NCBI RefSeq assembly: GCF_008830185.1
Contig: NZ_WAGX01000005.1
Span: forward strand, 558,001-622,000
Reading direction: 5' to 3'
Source of the DNA: Candidatus Galacturonatibacter soehngenii
GTDB taxonomy: Bacteria; Bacillota; Clostridia; Lachnospirales; Lachnospiraceae
Length of the DNA stretch: 64,000 bases
The notes under the pieces are model-generated. The model was not told the DNA's origin and did no database searches. It worked only from the letters and a program-made list of their open reading frames with translations. Positions 46,215 to 55,013 of this stretch are shown here, in pieces; positions within the stretch are counted from its first letter, which is position 1; every line of letters starts with the position of its first letter. The position numbers and the translations under genes were made by a program.

Positions 46215-46295
46215 ATCTTACCCTCTCTTCGATTCAAATTAAATAGCACATTGCCTTTAAGAACTGATTGGCCAATCTCTTCTTAAGTTACTTTT

Positions 46296-46324
46296 ATTAT
46301 AAATATAGCCTAACAAATATTCAA
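46296..46324 (-). promoter_or_regulatory. Promoter of the PTS operon
   Basis: On the minus strand TTGAAT (46319-46324), 17 bp, TATAAT (46296-46301), about 80 bp before the EIICB start. The 405-bp gap 46215-46619 otherwise holds the hairpin at 46478-46518, a TTATCG/CGATAA dyad (46456-46475), and no gene. Confidence 0.75.
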
Positions 46325-46477
46325 CTTATTAAAAATTCTTTTTGTCACTATTTAATAATGACATGGTTGAAAAACTATTTTTTTTAGTAAATTTTATAGC
46401 TATGTTTAGTTTTCATAAAAGATTGTAAGTCAAAACAGACAATTGATTCAAATGATTATCGTTAGATAGCGATAACG

Positions 46478-46518
46478 AAAGGTCATGTATTTCATGCAAG
46501 CATGAAACAATGACCTTT
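46478..46518 (-). terminator. Long hairpin downstream of ligD
   Basis: AAAGGTCAT (46478-46486) pairs with ATGACCTTT (46510-46518), enclosing TTTCATG/CATGAAA. It lies about 100 bp after the ligD stop on the minus strand and probably ends the ku-ligD transcript, though the T tail is poor. Confidence 0.6.
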
Positions 46519-46619
46519 ACCTTTCACAATTATTGCAATACTCTCTTCTAATATAGCATTCCCCTCTTCACAAAATATTAAGTGTAATCAATATAATTAT
46601 AAAATCAGTTGAATAAAGG

Positions 46620-49052
46620 CTATTTTAGCATTTGGTTATCGTGAAAAAAATTCTTCCAAGGATCATCAGCGTTTATTCTTAGAAGTGCTTCTTGCATATC
46701 TATCCCATCAGGAGCAATTGTTTCTAACTCTTCCCACGAAATTGGCATAGATACCTTTGCCCCTTTTCTTGCTCGCAGGGAGTATGGTGCAACGCTTGTA
46801 GCCCCTCTTCCATTTCTAATCCAGTCAATGAATATCTTTCCTTTTCGATTTGCTTTCCTTACATTGCTTGTATAGCGGTCTGGCCACTTTTTCTCCATGA
46901 CTTCGGCAACTTTTCTGGCAAAATCATGAAATGTATCCCAAGAAACTGAAGGCTTTAGTGGCACTACAACATGATACCCCTTACCTCCACTGGTTTTAAG
47001 ATAAGAATGCAAAGATAGCTCACTTAAAATGCTTTTCACATCGTATACTCCCTGACGAACTCTATCTAATTCCATTCCCTCATCTGGATCTAAATCAAAT
47101 ACCATCATATCTGGTTTTTCAAGTGTATTGTAACTACTTCCCCACGTGTGAAATTCAACTGTTCCCATTTGAACCTCATATAAGATTCCCTTGGTATCTT
47201 CCACATAAAAATACTCTTCCACCTCCCCGTCACCATTTGTAACAGGAACTGTAATTATCCCTTTACTATCAGCTCCTGGATGCTTTTTATAAAAGCAATT
47301 TTGAGAAATTCCTTTGGGGCATCTAACAGTGGTTAGAATCCTTTGCTTCATGTAAGGAAGCATACGTTTTGATACCTTTTCATAGTACTTTACCACATCT
47401 AATTTGGTTAGACCGCTATCATCATAAATGACTTTATCTGGGTTGGATATTTTGATTCCTTCAAATATAAGGTGATTTGCTGTATTGGATTCCATTGTCT
47501 CCTCCACTCTACTTACTGATGCTAAGGGTTGTTGTATCTCCCTTGTTATTTCAGTAGGCTCTTTATCTTTTCGCAGTCCTTTATAACTAGCCTGCCTGAG
47601 TTGATTTTCTTTCGTCCACTCTGCAAATTTAATTTCTGCTACTAAGCCTGGTTCAAGCCAAGTGATCACTTCTCCTGGTTTTGATTTTGGTGGAACATGA
47701 AAGGGAGAGTCCATTCGTTTTATGTCTTTAAATTCATTTTCTAACCGTTTCATCTCCCCTTCACTAATACCTGTTCCCGCACGTCCTGCATAAATCAGTT
47801 TATCCCCTTCAAACACGCCAAGTAATAGTGCACTTACTCCACTTACTCGTTTGTCCGTAAGTGTAAATCCTCCTATTACAAACTCCTGCCTCTTATCACA
47901 TTTTAGTTTAATCCAGTCACCATTTCGTGTTCCGCTGTAGATAGAACCAATTTTTTTACCAACAATTCCTTCCATTCCAGTCTCATTGGCTGCTGCAAAG
48001 CTTTCCTTACCTTTTCCTTTGATATAGCGACTATAAAATAGATTTTTAGGTGCATCTTTCATTAAATTCAATAAGATATCTTTTCTTTCAATTATGTCTT
48101 TTTCTCGTAAGTCCTCTCCATCAAGAGCAAGAAGATCAAAAATAATATAGGTTAATGATTGGGATTTGGCATTCTTTAAATAATTTTGCAGTGCTTGAAA
48201 ATCGGTCTTTCCCGTTTCATCCGTGATGACCATTTCTCCATCTAGCACCATTGCCCTTCCCTTTGCCCATTCAACCAATGCACGTGCAACGTGATAAAAT
48301 CGATTGTGATAATCGTTTCCATTTCTGGTTAAGAGCCTTACCTGATTGCCCTCTATATAAGCAATGATTCGATACCCATCGTATTTTAGTTCGTAAATCC
48401 AATTTTCATCTTCAGGTATCTCTTTTACTAACTTTGCTAATTGTACATTTGTCTGTTCAAAAGGATTCTTTGTAAATTTTACTTTCTCACCCTTTTCTAT
48501 CTCCTCCATCGTACGCCCTGTTCGAATACTTGTATCGTATCCTAGAAGATCATTAGACTCTTTGCTGTATTCATCTTTTTCTTTTAACAGCAACCAGTTA
48601 TCTTTTGTCTCTCCTTCTTTGGGCTTTAAACGAATCAAGGCCCATTTTCCTACTAACCGTTTTCCTTTTAACGTAAATTTTAACTCACCTTTTTTGAGTC
48701 CTTCTTCAACGTTTTTATAAGGTTCCCATATTCCTTCATCCCAAAGCATAACGGTTCCACCACCGTATTCTCCTTTTGGAATTATTCCTTCAAAATTTCT
48801 GTATTCTAGCGGATGATCTTCTACTTGAACTGCAAGTCTTTTATCAAGCGTATTGTTAGATGGACCTTTTGGAACTGCCCAGCTTAATAAGACACCTGCC
48901 CATTCAAGTCGAAAATCATAGTGATCCCTTCTAGCCATATGGTGTTGTATTACAAATCTCAGACACTCTTCCTCTTGGTCTGATTTTCCTTCTGGCTCTA
49001 AGGTTTTTGTAAAATTTCTTTTTTCTTTATATTCGCTTAGTCTTGTATTCAT
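46620..49052 (-). CDS. ligD: ATP-dependent DNA ligase D (phosphoesterase-ligase-polymerase)
   Basis: 810-residue NHEJ repair enzyme in the order PE-LIG-POL. PE domain about 1-145 (FVIQHHMARRDHYDFRLEW, with the His/Asp metal ligands), ATP ligase domain about 200-510 with nucleophile K223 in ELKYDGYRI, polymerase domain about 535-805 with the catalytic DLD at 653-655 (FDLDPDEG) and KTSGGKGYHVVVP. It fills, trims and seals broken DNA ends brought together by Ku. The ku gene ends two bases upstream, so the two are co-translated. Confidence 0.95.
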   Translation of the reverse strand: MNTRLSEYKEKRNFTKTLEPEGKSDQEEECLRFVIQHHMARRDHYDFRLEWAGVLLSWAVPKGPSNNTLDKRLAVQVEDHPLEYRNFEGIIPKGEYGGGTVMLWDEGIWEPYKNVEEGLKKGELKFTLKGKRLVGKWALIRLKPKEGETKDNWLLLKEKDEYSKESNDLLGYDTSIRTGRTMEEIEKGEKVKFTKNPFEQTNVQLAKLVKEIPEDENWIYELKYDGYRIIAYIEGNQVRLLTRNGNDYHNRFYHVARALVEWAKGRAMVLDGEMVITDETGKTDFQALQNYLKNAKSQSLTYIIFDLLALDGEDLREKDIIERKDILLNLMKDAPKNLFYSRYIKGKGKESFAAANETGMEGIVGKKIGSIYSGTRNGDWIKLKCDKRQEFVIGGFTLTDKRVSGVSALLLGVFEGDKLIYAGRAGTGISEGEMKRLENEFKDIKRMDSPFHVPPKSKPGEVITWLEPGLVAEIKFAEWTKENQLRQASYKGLRKDKEPTEITREIQQPLASVSRVEETMESNTANHLIFEGIKISNPDKVIYDDSGLTKLDVVKYYEKVSKRMLPYMKQRILTTVRCPKGISQNCFYKKHPGADSKGIITVPVTNGDGEVEEYFYVEDTKGILYEVQMGTVEFHTWGSSYNTLEKPDMMVFDLDPDEGMELDRVRQGVYDVKSILSELSLHSYLKTSGGKGYHVVVPLKPSVSWDTFHDFARKVAEVMEKKWPDRYTSNVRKANRKGKIFIDWIRNGRGATSVAPYSLRARKGAKVSMPISWEELETIAPDGIDMQEALLRINADDPWKNFFHDNQMLK

Positions 49053-49054
49053 AT

Positions 49055-49828
49055 CTAAGCTGGTTCCTTATCTTTTTGAGCTTTTTCAACACTTGCTTTG
49101 AGTGCTTCCATAAGATCAATTACTTTACCAGCACTATCTGGCTCGGCTGCAACAATTTCCTTGCCAGATACCTTTGTTTCAATTAATTCACGAAGTCTTG
49201 ACTGATATTCATCTTTGTATTTGGACGGATCAAATGGGGTATCCATAGAATTTATTAAGATTTTAGCCATATTTAGCTCTTGCTCTGATACTTCTGGCTT
49301 TGTGTATGGCTTTTGAAGTTCTTTGATTTCATCTGCGTAAAACATGGTAGATATTAAAACACCATCTTCACGAGGAATGATTGCCATTAAGGTATCCTTT
49401 GTACCCATAACGGTTTTGCCTATGGCAATTTTTTGCTCATTCATTAAGGCGGAGCGAAGTAACTCAAATGCCTTCTCTCCGCCTGCCTCTGGTACAGCCT
49501 GGTAAGTCTTTTCATAATAAACAGGGGATATTTGGTTCAATTGAGCAAAATGTAAGATTTGAATTGATTTTTCTTTTTCTGTCTTAATTTTCTCAATTTC
49601 TTCCTCTGTAATAACAACATACTTATCTTTATCGTATTCAAATCCTTTCACGATGTCTTGTGTGCTAACCTCTTTGCCACAGTGAGCACAGGTCTTTTTG
49701 TATCGAATACGACTATTATCCTCTTTATGAAGTTGATTAAAATGTATGTCATTATCTTTTGTTGTTGTTAACATAGCAATTGGAATTGCCACCATTCCAA
49801 ATGTAATAACTGATTTACGTGATACCAT
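49055..49828 (-). CDS. ku: Bacterial Ku protein
   Basis: 257 residues from the ATG at 49826-49828, preceded by GAGGAGGTG; twelve more residues are in frame but unsupported. The Ku core is clear (ITFGMVAIPIAMLTTT, NQLHKEDNSRIRYKKTCAHCGKEV, IVKGFEYDKDKYVVITEEEI), followed by a Lys/Glu-rich C-terminal tail. It binds double-strand DNA ends as a homodimer and recruits LigD. First gene of the ku-ligD operon; in spore formers such operons often act in spores or at germination. Confidence 0.95.
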   Translation of the reverse strand: MVSRKSVITFGMVAIPIAMLTTTKDNDIHFNQLHKEDNSRIRYKKTCAHCGKEVSTQDIVKGFEYDKDKYVVITEEEIEKIKTEKEKSIQILHFAQLNQISPVYYEKTYQAVPEAGGEKAFELLRSALMNEQKIAIGKTVMGTKDTLMAIIPREDGVLISTMFYADEIKELQKPYTKPEVSEQELNMAKILINSMDTPFDPSKYKDEYQSRLRELIETKVSGKEIVAAEPDSAGKVIDLMEALKASVEKAQKDKEPA

Positions 49829-49923
49829 AAGTAAACACCTCCTCAGGTTATTGTTTCCAACCAAACGCTAAGTATTCTAAAAAGTGTTTTCTTTTACTAT
49901 GAACTCTGCTTAATTATTAACTA

Positions 49924-50361
49924 CTACAGCTCTTTCTTCCATTTCATTTCATACTCTATTTCCTTTGTATTCTCATCTATCTTTTCTTCGGTTATCACAA
50001 AGCCTTCTCTTAGATAGAATTGTACTGCTCTCTCATTTTTTTGATAGACATCAAGTGTTAACTCGTCTAAGTTATTTTTACAATGAGCTAGTAATTTTTT
50101 CCCAATTCCTTTTGACTGCATTTTATTAGATACAAATATACCAGCAATATAATTGTCCATTAAGCCCACAAAAGCCTGAATGGTGTCTTCTTCTTGGTAT
50201 GCATAAATAGTTGCCTGCGGCATCATCTCTTTTACTGCTTCATAATTGCTTTGCCAATAATTACGATCTATAAAATCATGTGCTTGGATATTCGTCTCAA
50301 GCCATAGCTTCATAATTCTATCTAACTGTTCGCCTTCTAATAATTCAATCTTTTTAATCAT
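49924..50361 (-). CDS. GNAT-family N-acetyltransferase
   Basis: 145 residues from ATG 50359-50361 with AAAGGAGAG upstream. The acetyl-CoA-binding motif A is visible as IFVSNKMQSKGIGKKLLAHC, followed by LTLDVYQKNERAVQFYLREGFV. It should acetylate an amine (small molecule or protein N-terminus), substrate unknown. Single gene between ku-ligD and a chemoreceptor; the YwnH/PhnO-like style does not narrow it further. Confidence 0.88.
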   Translation of the reverse strand: MIKKIELLEGEQLDRIMKLWLETNIQAHDFIDRNYWQSNYEAVKEMMPQATIYAYQEEDTIQAFVGLMDNYIAGIFVSNKMQSKGIGKKLLAHCKNNLDELTLDVYQKNERAVQFYLREGFVITEEKIDENTKEIEYEMKWKKEL

Positions 50362-50573
50362 TTTTATCTCTCCTTTCAACATACGATATCATTGTAACAT
50401 ATATGTCAACCCCTATCATATCGGTTACTGGGAAATTATATTTATTAAATTATTCTAAAATCCCTTTGTAACTTGCTAAGTAATGCCGATATATATTTTT
50501 AGTAAACTATAACAAAAATTATGGGAACAGCGTCTCAAGACGATATGAACCTTAAACTGAAAGGAAAGGTATT

Positions 50574-51404
50574 ATGGAAGACTTACACAACAATGATATT
50601 ATTAATGCTTTAAAAATAAGCATTCCATATTTAAGACAATTAACAAAGGATGATTTGGTTATCACCTTATTTATTGATGGAATCTGTGATAGCTGTTACT
50701 GTGATCCAAACTCTGACGCTGGGGTTGAACCTGGTTTTGATATGAGCAACGACCCTAGTCTACTTGAAGTATTACGAACAGGAAAACCCGTTCACAATGT
50801 ACTTCCTAGAGAATTATTTGGTAAGGCAATTGAGGGAGAAGTTGTTCCAGTTAAAAACAGTAACAATGAAGTAATTGCAGTTCTAACCTCTGGATATGAA
50901 ACAGAAAAACTATTTCAAGTAGAAGCCTCTAGTTTTGAATTATCTGAATCCATTGACCAAATCAATCAAACAATTGGAAACATTTCTTCGAGTGCTGAAA
51001 GCCTCAATCATCAAATAAAAGTTATAAAAGATTGTTTACAAGAGATTACGAGTGAAATTCAAAACATTAATAAAGAAGTCGACAACATACAAAAGAGTGC
51101 AAATCAGTCGAACATGCTTGCATTAAATGCATCCATTGAAGCAGCAAGAGCTGGGGAAGCGGGACGTGGATTTACGGTAGTAGCAAGTGAAATGGGGAAA
51201 TTCTCCAAAGACAGTACTGCTTCAGCTAAAAGAATCAATGATAAAATAACAAAGCTATTATCTTACGTTGATCAATTAAACGATCAATCCAACCAAGCAA
51301 ATGAAATATCTGAAACTCAAAAAACTGGAGTTGACCATATTCTAGATGCCATTCATACGATTTCAAAGAATGCAAAAGAATTAAATGAACTTGCAAAAAG
51401 CTAA
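50574..51404 (+). CDS. Small soluble methyl-accepting-type signal protein with an N-terminal Cys cluster
   Basis: 276 residues without any membrane segment. The first 130 residues form a small input domain with C38, C41 and C43 in [11 protein letters not shown], a possible metal or redox site. The C-terminal part is a truncated chemoreceptor signalling helix with the conserved tip [22 protein letters not shown], but it is shorter than in normal receptors and lacks one full methylation helix region. It should act in the cytoplasm on CheA/CheW-type partners. GAAAGGAAAGG precedes the ATG. It is a single gene, with no chemotaxis genes nearby. Confidence 0.85.
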   Translation: MEDLHNNDIINALKISIPYLRQLTKDDLVITLFIDGICDSCYCDPNSDAGVEPGFDMSNDPSLLEVLRTGKPVHNVLPRELFGKAIEGEVVPVKNSNNEVIAVLTSGYETEKLFQVEASSFELSESIDQINQTIGNISSSAESLNHQIKVIKDCLQEITSEIQNINKEVDNIQKSANQSNMLALNASIEAARAGEAGRGFTVVASEMGKFSKDSTASAKRINDKITKLLSYVDQLNDQSNQANEISETQKTGVDHILDAIHTISKNAKELNELAKS

Positions 51405-51413
51405 ATAACCTAT

Positions 51414-51460
51414 AAACGGTAACCTTTATTCGTAACAATACGAAAGGAAGGTTACCGTTT
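51414..51460. terminator. Bidirectional terminator downstream of the small chemoreceptor
   Basis: AAACGGTAACCTT (51414-51426) pairs with AAGGTTACCGTTT (51448-51460), enclosing TTCGT/ACGAA. The next gene converges from the right. Confidence 0.85.
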
Positions 51461-51490
51461 TTATATTATATAGATAAGCTATGTTTTTTA

Positions 51491-52432
51491 TTAAGCATCC
51501 AATGAATGTCTCTCTCCGATTTGGAAATCATCCGCATGCTCAAACATATATTTTACTGTAATTGGCTCATCTCCTGTTAGCTTTTTAAAATCATCTGTAA
51601 ATTCTGCCATCTTACCTAGACGTATTGCCTGTGCAAAGGTCACCATGCCCTCTGATGAAAACGGAGCTTCTGACCCCTTTTGAAATACGCCATCTGTTGT
51701 TCTTGGAACTCCCATTGCATCAAAAATAGCATAATTTTCTTCATCTGTAATCTCTTCATATACAACGTGATTCCCTGTTGCTTCATTACCATACGCAACA
51801 AAATCAGCAATCGTCATAAGTTCTTTTCCATTTATATTTAGTATTGCTTCGTGATAATCTTTTGTTACCAATGCATGGGCAACAGCCTTTGCGCAGTCTT
51901 TTCTTGATATATAAGCCATCTTTCCATTTCCTTGGCTATTTTTTAGGGTACCGCCCATTTTAACAAAGGTAAAATAATTGGTTATCATTGCTTCTGCATA
52001 CTGAGAGTTACGCAGAAAGATAAAATCAAGGCCTTTTTCTTGTATATATTTTTCTGTAAATGCATGATCGATTTTCTCAACACTTGGATTCGTCTCATCG
52101 GCTGCGTTTACCAGTGATGTATAAATGATTTGCTTTACACCTGCTTCTTTCGCCGCATCCACTACATTCTTATGTGCATTTTGCCTTTTCTTTCCCACAA
52201 ATGGCATGGAGATGAGAGCTAGTTTCTCAGCACCTTGAAATGCCTGCACTAGTCCTTCTGGTGAATTAAAGTTTGTCACTCTTGTTTCAACACCCATTTG
52301 TGAAAACTCTTTTAACAATTCGCTATTGTAGCCACAAAAAATAAGCTTGTCCTTATCCACGAGCTGCAAAAGATATCTCGCTGCCTGATTCCCTAAATTT
52401 CCGTCAACACCAGTTAATAATAATTTTCCCAT
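51491..52432 (-). CDS. NmrA-like NAD(P)-binding protein
   Basis: 313 residues. The atypical-SDR cofactor motif is KLLLTGVDGNLGNQAARYLL, with KQIIYTSLVNA and a YISRKDCAKAVAHAL segment as in QorB-type NAD(P)H:quinone oxidoreductases and NmrA redox sensors. It may reduce quinones or sense the NAD(P) state. A LysR regulator gene lies upstream on the same strand and may control it. Typical family length is about 280-310. Confidence 0.83.
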   Translation of the reverse strand: MGKLLLTGVDGNLGNQAARYLLQLVDKDKLIFCGYNSELLKEFSQMGVETRVTNFNSPEGLVQAFQGAEKLALISMPFVGKKRQNAHKNVVDAAKEAGVKQIIYTSLVNAADETNPSVEKIDHAFTEKYIQEKGLDFIFLRNSQYAEAMITNYFTFVKMGGTLKNSQGNGKMAYISRKDCAKAVAHALVTKDYHEAILNINGKELMTIADFVAYGNEATGNHVVYEEITDEENYAIFDAMGVPRTTDGVFQKGSEAPFSSEGMVTFAQAIRLGKMAEFTDDFKKLTGDEPITVKYMFEHADDFQIGERHSLDA

Positions 52433-52529
52433 ACGCTCTACACCTTTCTTATTTGCTTTTAGTAATTTGTTGCTCTATCTATATGCTATGACAAAAAAAT
52501 AACAAAGTCCAATAGAAAAAACGTATGAC

Positions 52530-53423
52530 CTATTGCAAAAACGAATTCTGCATATACTTTAAAAAGGTATGTAATGCATCATTTGTATTTTCCTTCAAAA
52601 ATCCTGCAACGATTTCAAATTTATGTTGTGAATTCTTAAGTGGTATCAGTTTTACGTTTTGACCGATATAGGAGGATTGATAATTATCTGGAAAAAATCC
52701 AATTAAATTCTCTGTAACAATATAAAATAATTCAGTTTCCACATCATCTACTGTTCTTTGAATTTTTGGCTCATATCCTTCTTCTATGGCTCGTTGAATC
52801 ATTTGGTAATAGGAAGTTCCTATCACAGTCGGATTCAGCATGACCAGTGGATACTCATATAATTCATTGATATGTATAAACGATGCATGATAAAGAGGAT
52901 GTGTTTTACTAACCATTGCACAATAATTTCCTTGATATAGCGATTGTGTTAAAATATTTTGACTATCATACAATTCGGAGTCAAACGTGATTGCCATATC
53001 ATATATCCCCTTTTTTAGATATTCTGCAATATCTTTTAATAATACTTTATTAAGTTGAATCTTTATGTTTGGATGCTCTTTTTGAAATGGTGGTATGATT
53101 TCTAACAGCAGTTGAATATCAGTTGAAGCAGCATATTCAATGCTAATTATCTGTTCACATCCTTGTTGATAAATCATCATCTTTGTTTTCATCTGGTTGT
53201 ATTGCTTCCACAGTAAAATTGCTTCACTGTAAAATAGCCTTCCTGCTTGGGTTGGTTCAACCGGAATCTTTTTTCTATCAATTAATAAAACACCAAACTC
53301 TTTTTCTAAGGAAGCAATTTGCTGACTAATTGTAGTCTGAGAGACATAATTTTTTTTCGCTGTATCTGTAAAATTTTTACACTCTACTAGATCAATAAAA
53401 TATTTTATTTTTTCTATATTCAT
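52530..53423 (-). CDS. LysR-family transcription regulator
   Basis: 297 residues with the N-terminal helix-turn-helix (FTDTAKKNYVSQTTISQQIASLEKEFGVLLIDR) and a periplasmic-binding-like effector domain. Family members bind as tetramers and usually control an adjacent gene; the candidate is the NmrA-like gene 97 bp downstream on the same strand. Effector unknown. Confidence 0.92.
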   Translation of the reverse strand: MNIEKIKYFIDLVECKNFTDTAKKNYVSQTTISQQIASLEKEFGVLLIDRKKIPVEPTQAGRLFYSEAILLWKQYNQMKTKMMIYQQGCEQIISIEYAASTDIQLLLEIIPPFQKEHPNIKIQLNKVLLKDIAEYLKKGIYDMAITFDSELYDSQNILTQSLYQGNYCAMVSKTHPLYHASFIHINELYEYPLVMLNPTVIGTSYYQMIQRAIEEGYEPKIQRTVDDVETELFYIVTENLIGFFPDNYQSSYIGQNVKLIPLKNSQHKFEIVAGFLKENTNDALHTFLKYMQNSFLQ

Positions 53424-53464
53424 GCTTTCTCCTTTAAAACTGGTGCTTTACTAGTTTTCATTGG

Positions 53465-53935
53465 TTATCTATGATGAAACAAAATACCTGCAAGTGGTTC
53501 TTTCTTTTTAATTGTACCATCTTTCATTTTTATTACTTCAAAAATATCTTTATGTTCCTTCACGGTAATACTTACCTCAATATGATACCCTTGCTCCTTC
53601 ATTTCATAAAAATCACAATCAAAAAGAGCGTCTCCAACCTCTACATGTTGCTTCTCTTCTACAAAACATTTAATAAATGCTCCATTTAGTTGTACAATAT
53701 CGTTTCCGATATAAATCCATATTTTCACACCTTCTGCTGTTTCGATTATAATGGAATGCTTTTCTTTTGCTATGGACTCTATTACACCTGCAACGGGAGA
53801 TAAGATTTTATTACTACTTGGGCTAATTGATACCCCTCTACCAAAAAGTTCGTATTGAAAGACTGCATCTTTTATCTGACTTACAGGAATAATTTCCCCA
53901 TTTACTGGGCTATATACCATCAATTTATTGTTCAT
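53465..53935 (-). CDS. EIIA-Glc-like PTS protein without the phosphoacceptor histidine
   Basis: 156 residues with the full EIIA-Glc fold pattern (VSISPSSNKILSPVAGVIESI, GAFIKCFVEEKQHVEVGDALFDCDF). The first active-site histidine is kept (H60 in KEKHSIIIETAEG), but the phosphorylated one, expected in an LVHIGIDTV-type stretch, is Tyr75 here (IWIYIGNDIV). It therefore probably cannot carry phosphate and may be a regulatory or decoy EIIA, or a decaying gene. It is flanked by a LysR gene and an RpiR regulator, with no EIIBC nearby. AGGAGGTAAC precedes the ATG. Confidence 0.85.
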   Translation of the reverse strand: MNNKLMVYSPVNGEIIPVSQIKDAVFQYELFGRGVSISPSSNKILSPVAGVIESIAKEKHSIIIETAEGVKIWIYIGNDIVQLNGAFIKCFVEEKQHVEVGDALFDCDFYEMKEQGYHIEVSITVKEHKDIFEVIKMKDGTIKKKEPLAGILFHHR

Positions 53936-54037
53936 AGTGTTACCTCCTTTTTGATTAATCCCAAACAGAATATAACACTCTATATTATGAACTTCAATGG
54001 AACTAAAATTATTTGTTCGAATGGTTCATAACTTTTT

Positions 54038-54910
54038 TTATAAATCCGTCTTTTTTGACACTTTAGTGTCATAATATATTTCTTTGTCATATAAGTAATT
54101 CATGATATGCCCTCGCGCTACAATTTCATCATAATCATTTACTAACATTCCTGTTACAAAAATATCCATCATATAATTCACACATTGACTGATTAATATA
54201 AACCCTGTTTCACTTTGCATTGCTTTTTCTGGTAAACGAAGCACCTCATCACAGCTTTTTTCTATTTCCTCTGCAATAGGACCTACCACCCCTACCACAT
54301 AGACTCCCATTCTTTTTAAAACTTCGGCTTCGTGAATTGCGAGGGGATTATTTCCGGAAAAGGTCATTATAAATGCCATTATTTTTGTTTTTTTTAGATT
54401 TGCTGCTAAATAACGTTCATTTAATGTGTTATAAGCTTTGCTCTCAATTCCAAATGAATTGAATTTTTGTGCAACGGATTCTAGCAAAGTATATCCAAAT
54501 CCTGTTGCATAAAAATCAATTTGATTCATTCTACGCATTCGATTTAGAATACGCTGAAATAAATTTTTATTGTTACATAGATTTACTTCTTCTATCGTAG
54601 ATTTATATATTTCAGGTAATGTCACTATAATATCGTTAATTGTACTGTTTTTATCAAATTTTAAATTCTTCTTTTTCCTATATTCGCTACTATTACGCTC
54701 AAAATATAATATTTTTTTCAGTTCTTGATAGCCTGAAACATCCAGTTTTTTACATAAGCGTACTACAGTTGATTTACTTGTAAATGTGGCCTTTCCTAAT
54801 TCTTCACAACTCATTTTTTGAAACGCTTCTGGTGACTGTAAAATGAATTCTGCGATTGCTTTTTCTTGACTGGTAAAATTATTTTTTCTTTCTAGTTTTT
54901 CAATTATCAT
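54038..54910 (-). CDS. RpiR-family transcription regulator
   Basis: 290 residues: N-terminal helix-turn-helix (FTSQEKAIAEFILQSPEAF, KATFTSKSTVVRLCKKLDVSGY) and a C-terminal SIS sugar-phosphate-binding domain (MNQIDFYATGFGYTLLESVAQKF, IMAFIMTFSGNNPLAI). It probably represses or activates the EIIA-like gene 102 bp downstream in response to a phosphosugar. Confidence 0.92.
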   Translation of the reverse strand: MIIEKLERKNNFTSQEKAIAEFILQSPEAFQKMSCEELGKATFTSKSTVVRLCKKLDVSGYQELKKILYFERNSSEYRKKKNLKFDKNSTINDIIVTLPEIYKSTIEEVNLCNNKNLFQRILNRMRRMNQIDFYATGFGYTLLESVAQKFNSFGIESKAYNTLNERYLAANLKKTKIMAFIMTFSGNNPLAIHEAEVLKRMGVYVVGVVGPIAEEIEKSCDEVLRLPEKAMQSETGFILISQCVNYMMDIFVTGMLVNDYDEIVARGHIMNYLYDKEIYYDTKVSKKTDL

Positions 54911-55013
54911 GATACGTCTCCTTGTTTCATACGATGAAAGATATATACCTTGAACTTTATGAATGACTTATTTTCTCTTATTAGTTTACCATATTCTCTC
55001 TTAGTATGAGTAC

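Noticed and set aside
46215-46619. A hidden gene in the 405-bp gap before the PTS operon
   Set aside because: No frame with a ribosome site and reasonable length was seen; the gap is explained by a promoter, a dyad and the ligD hairpin.
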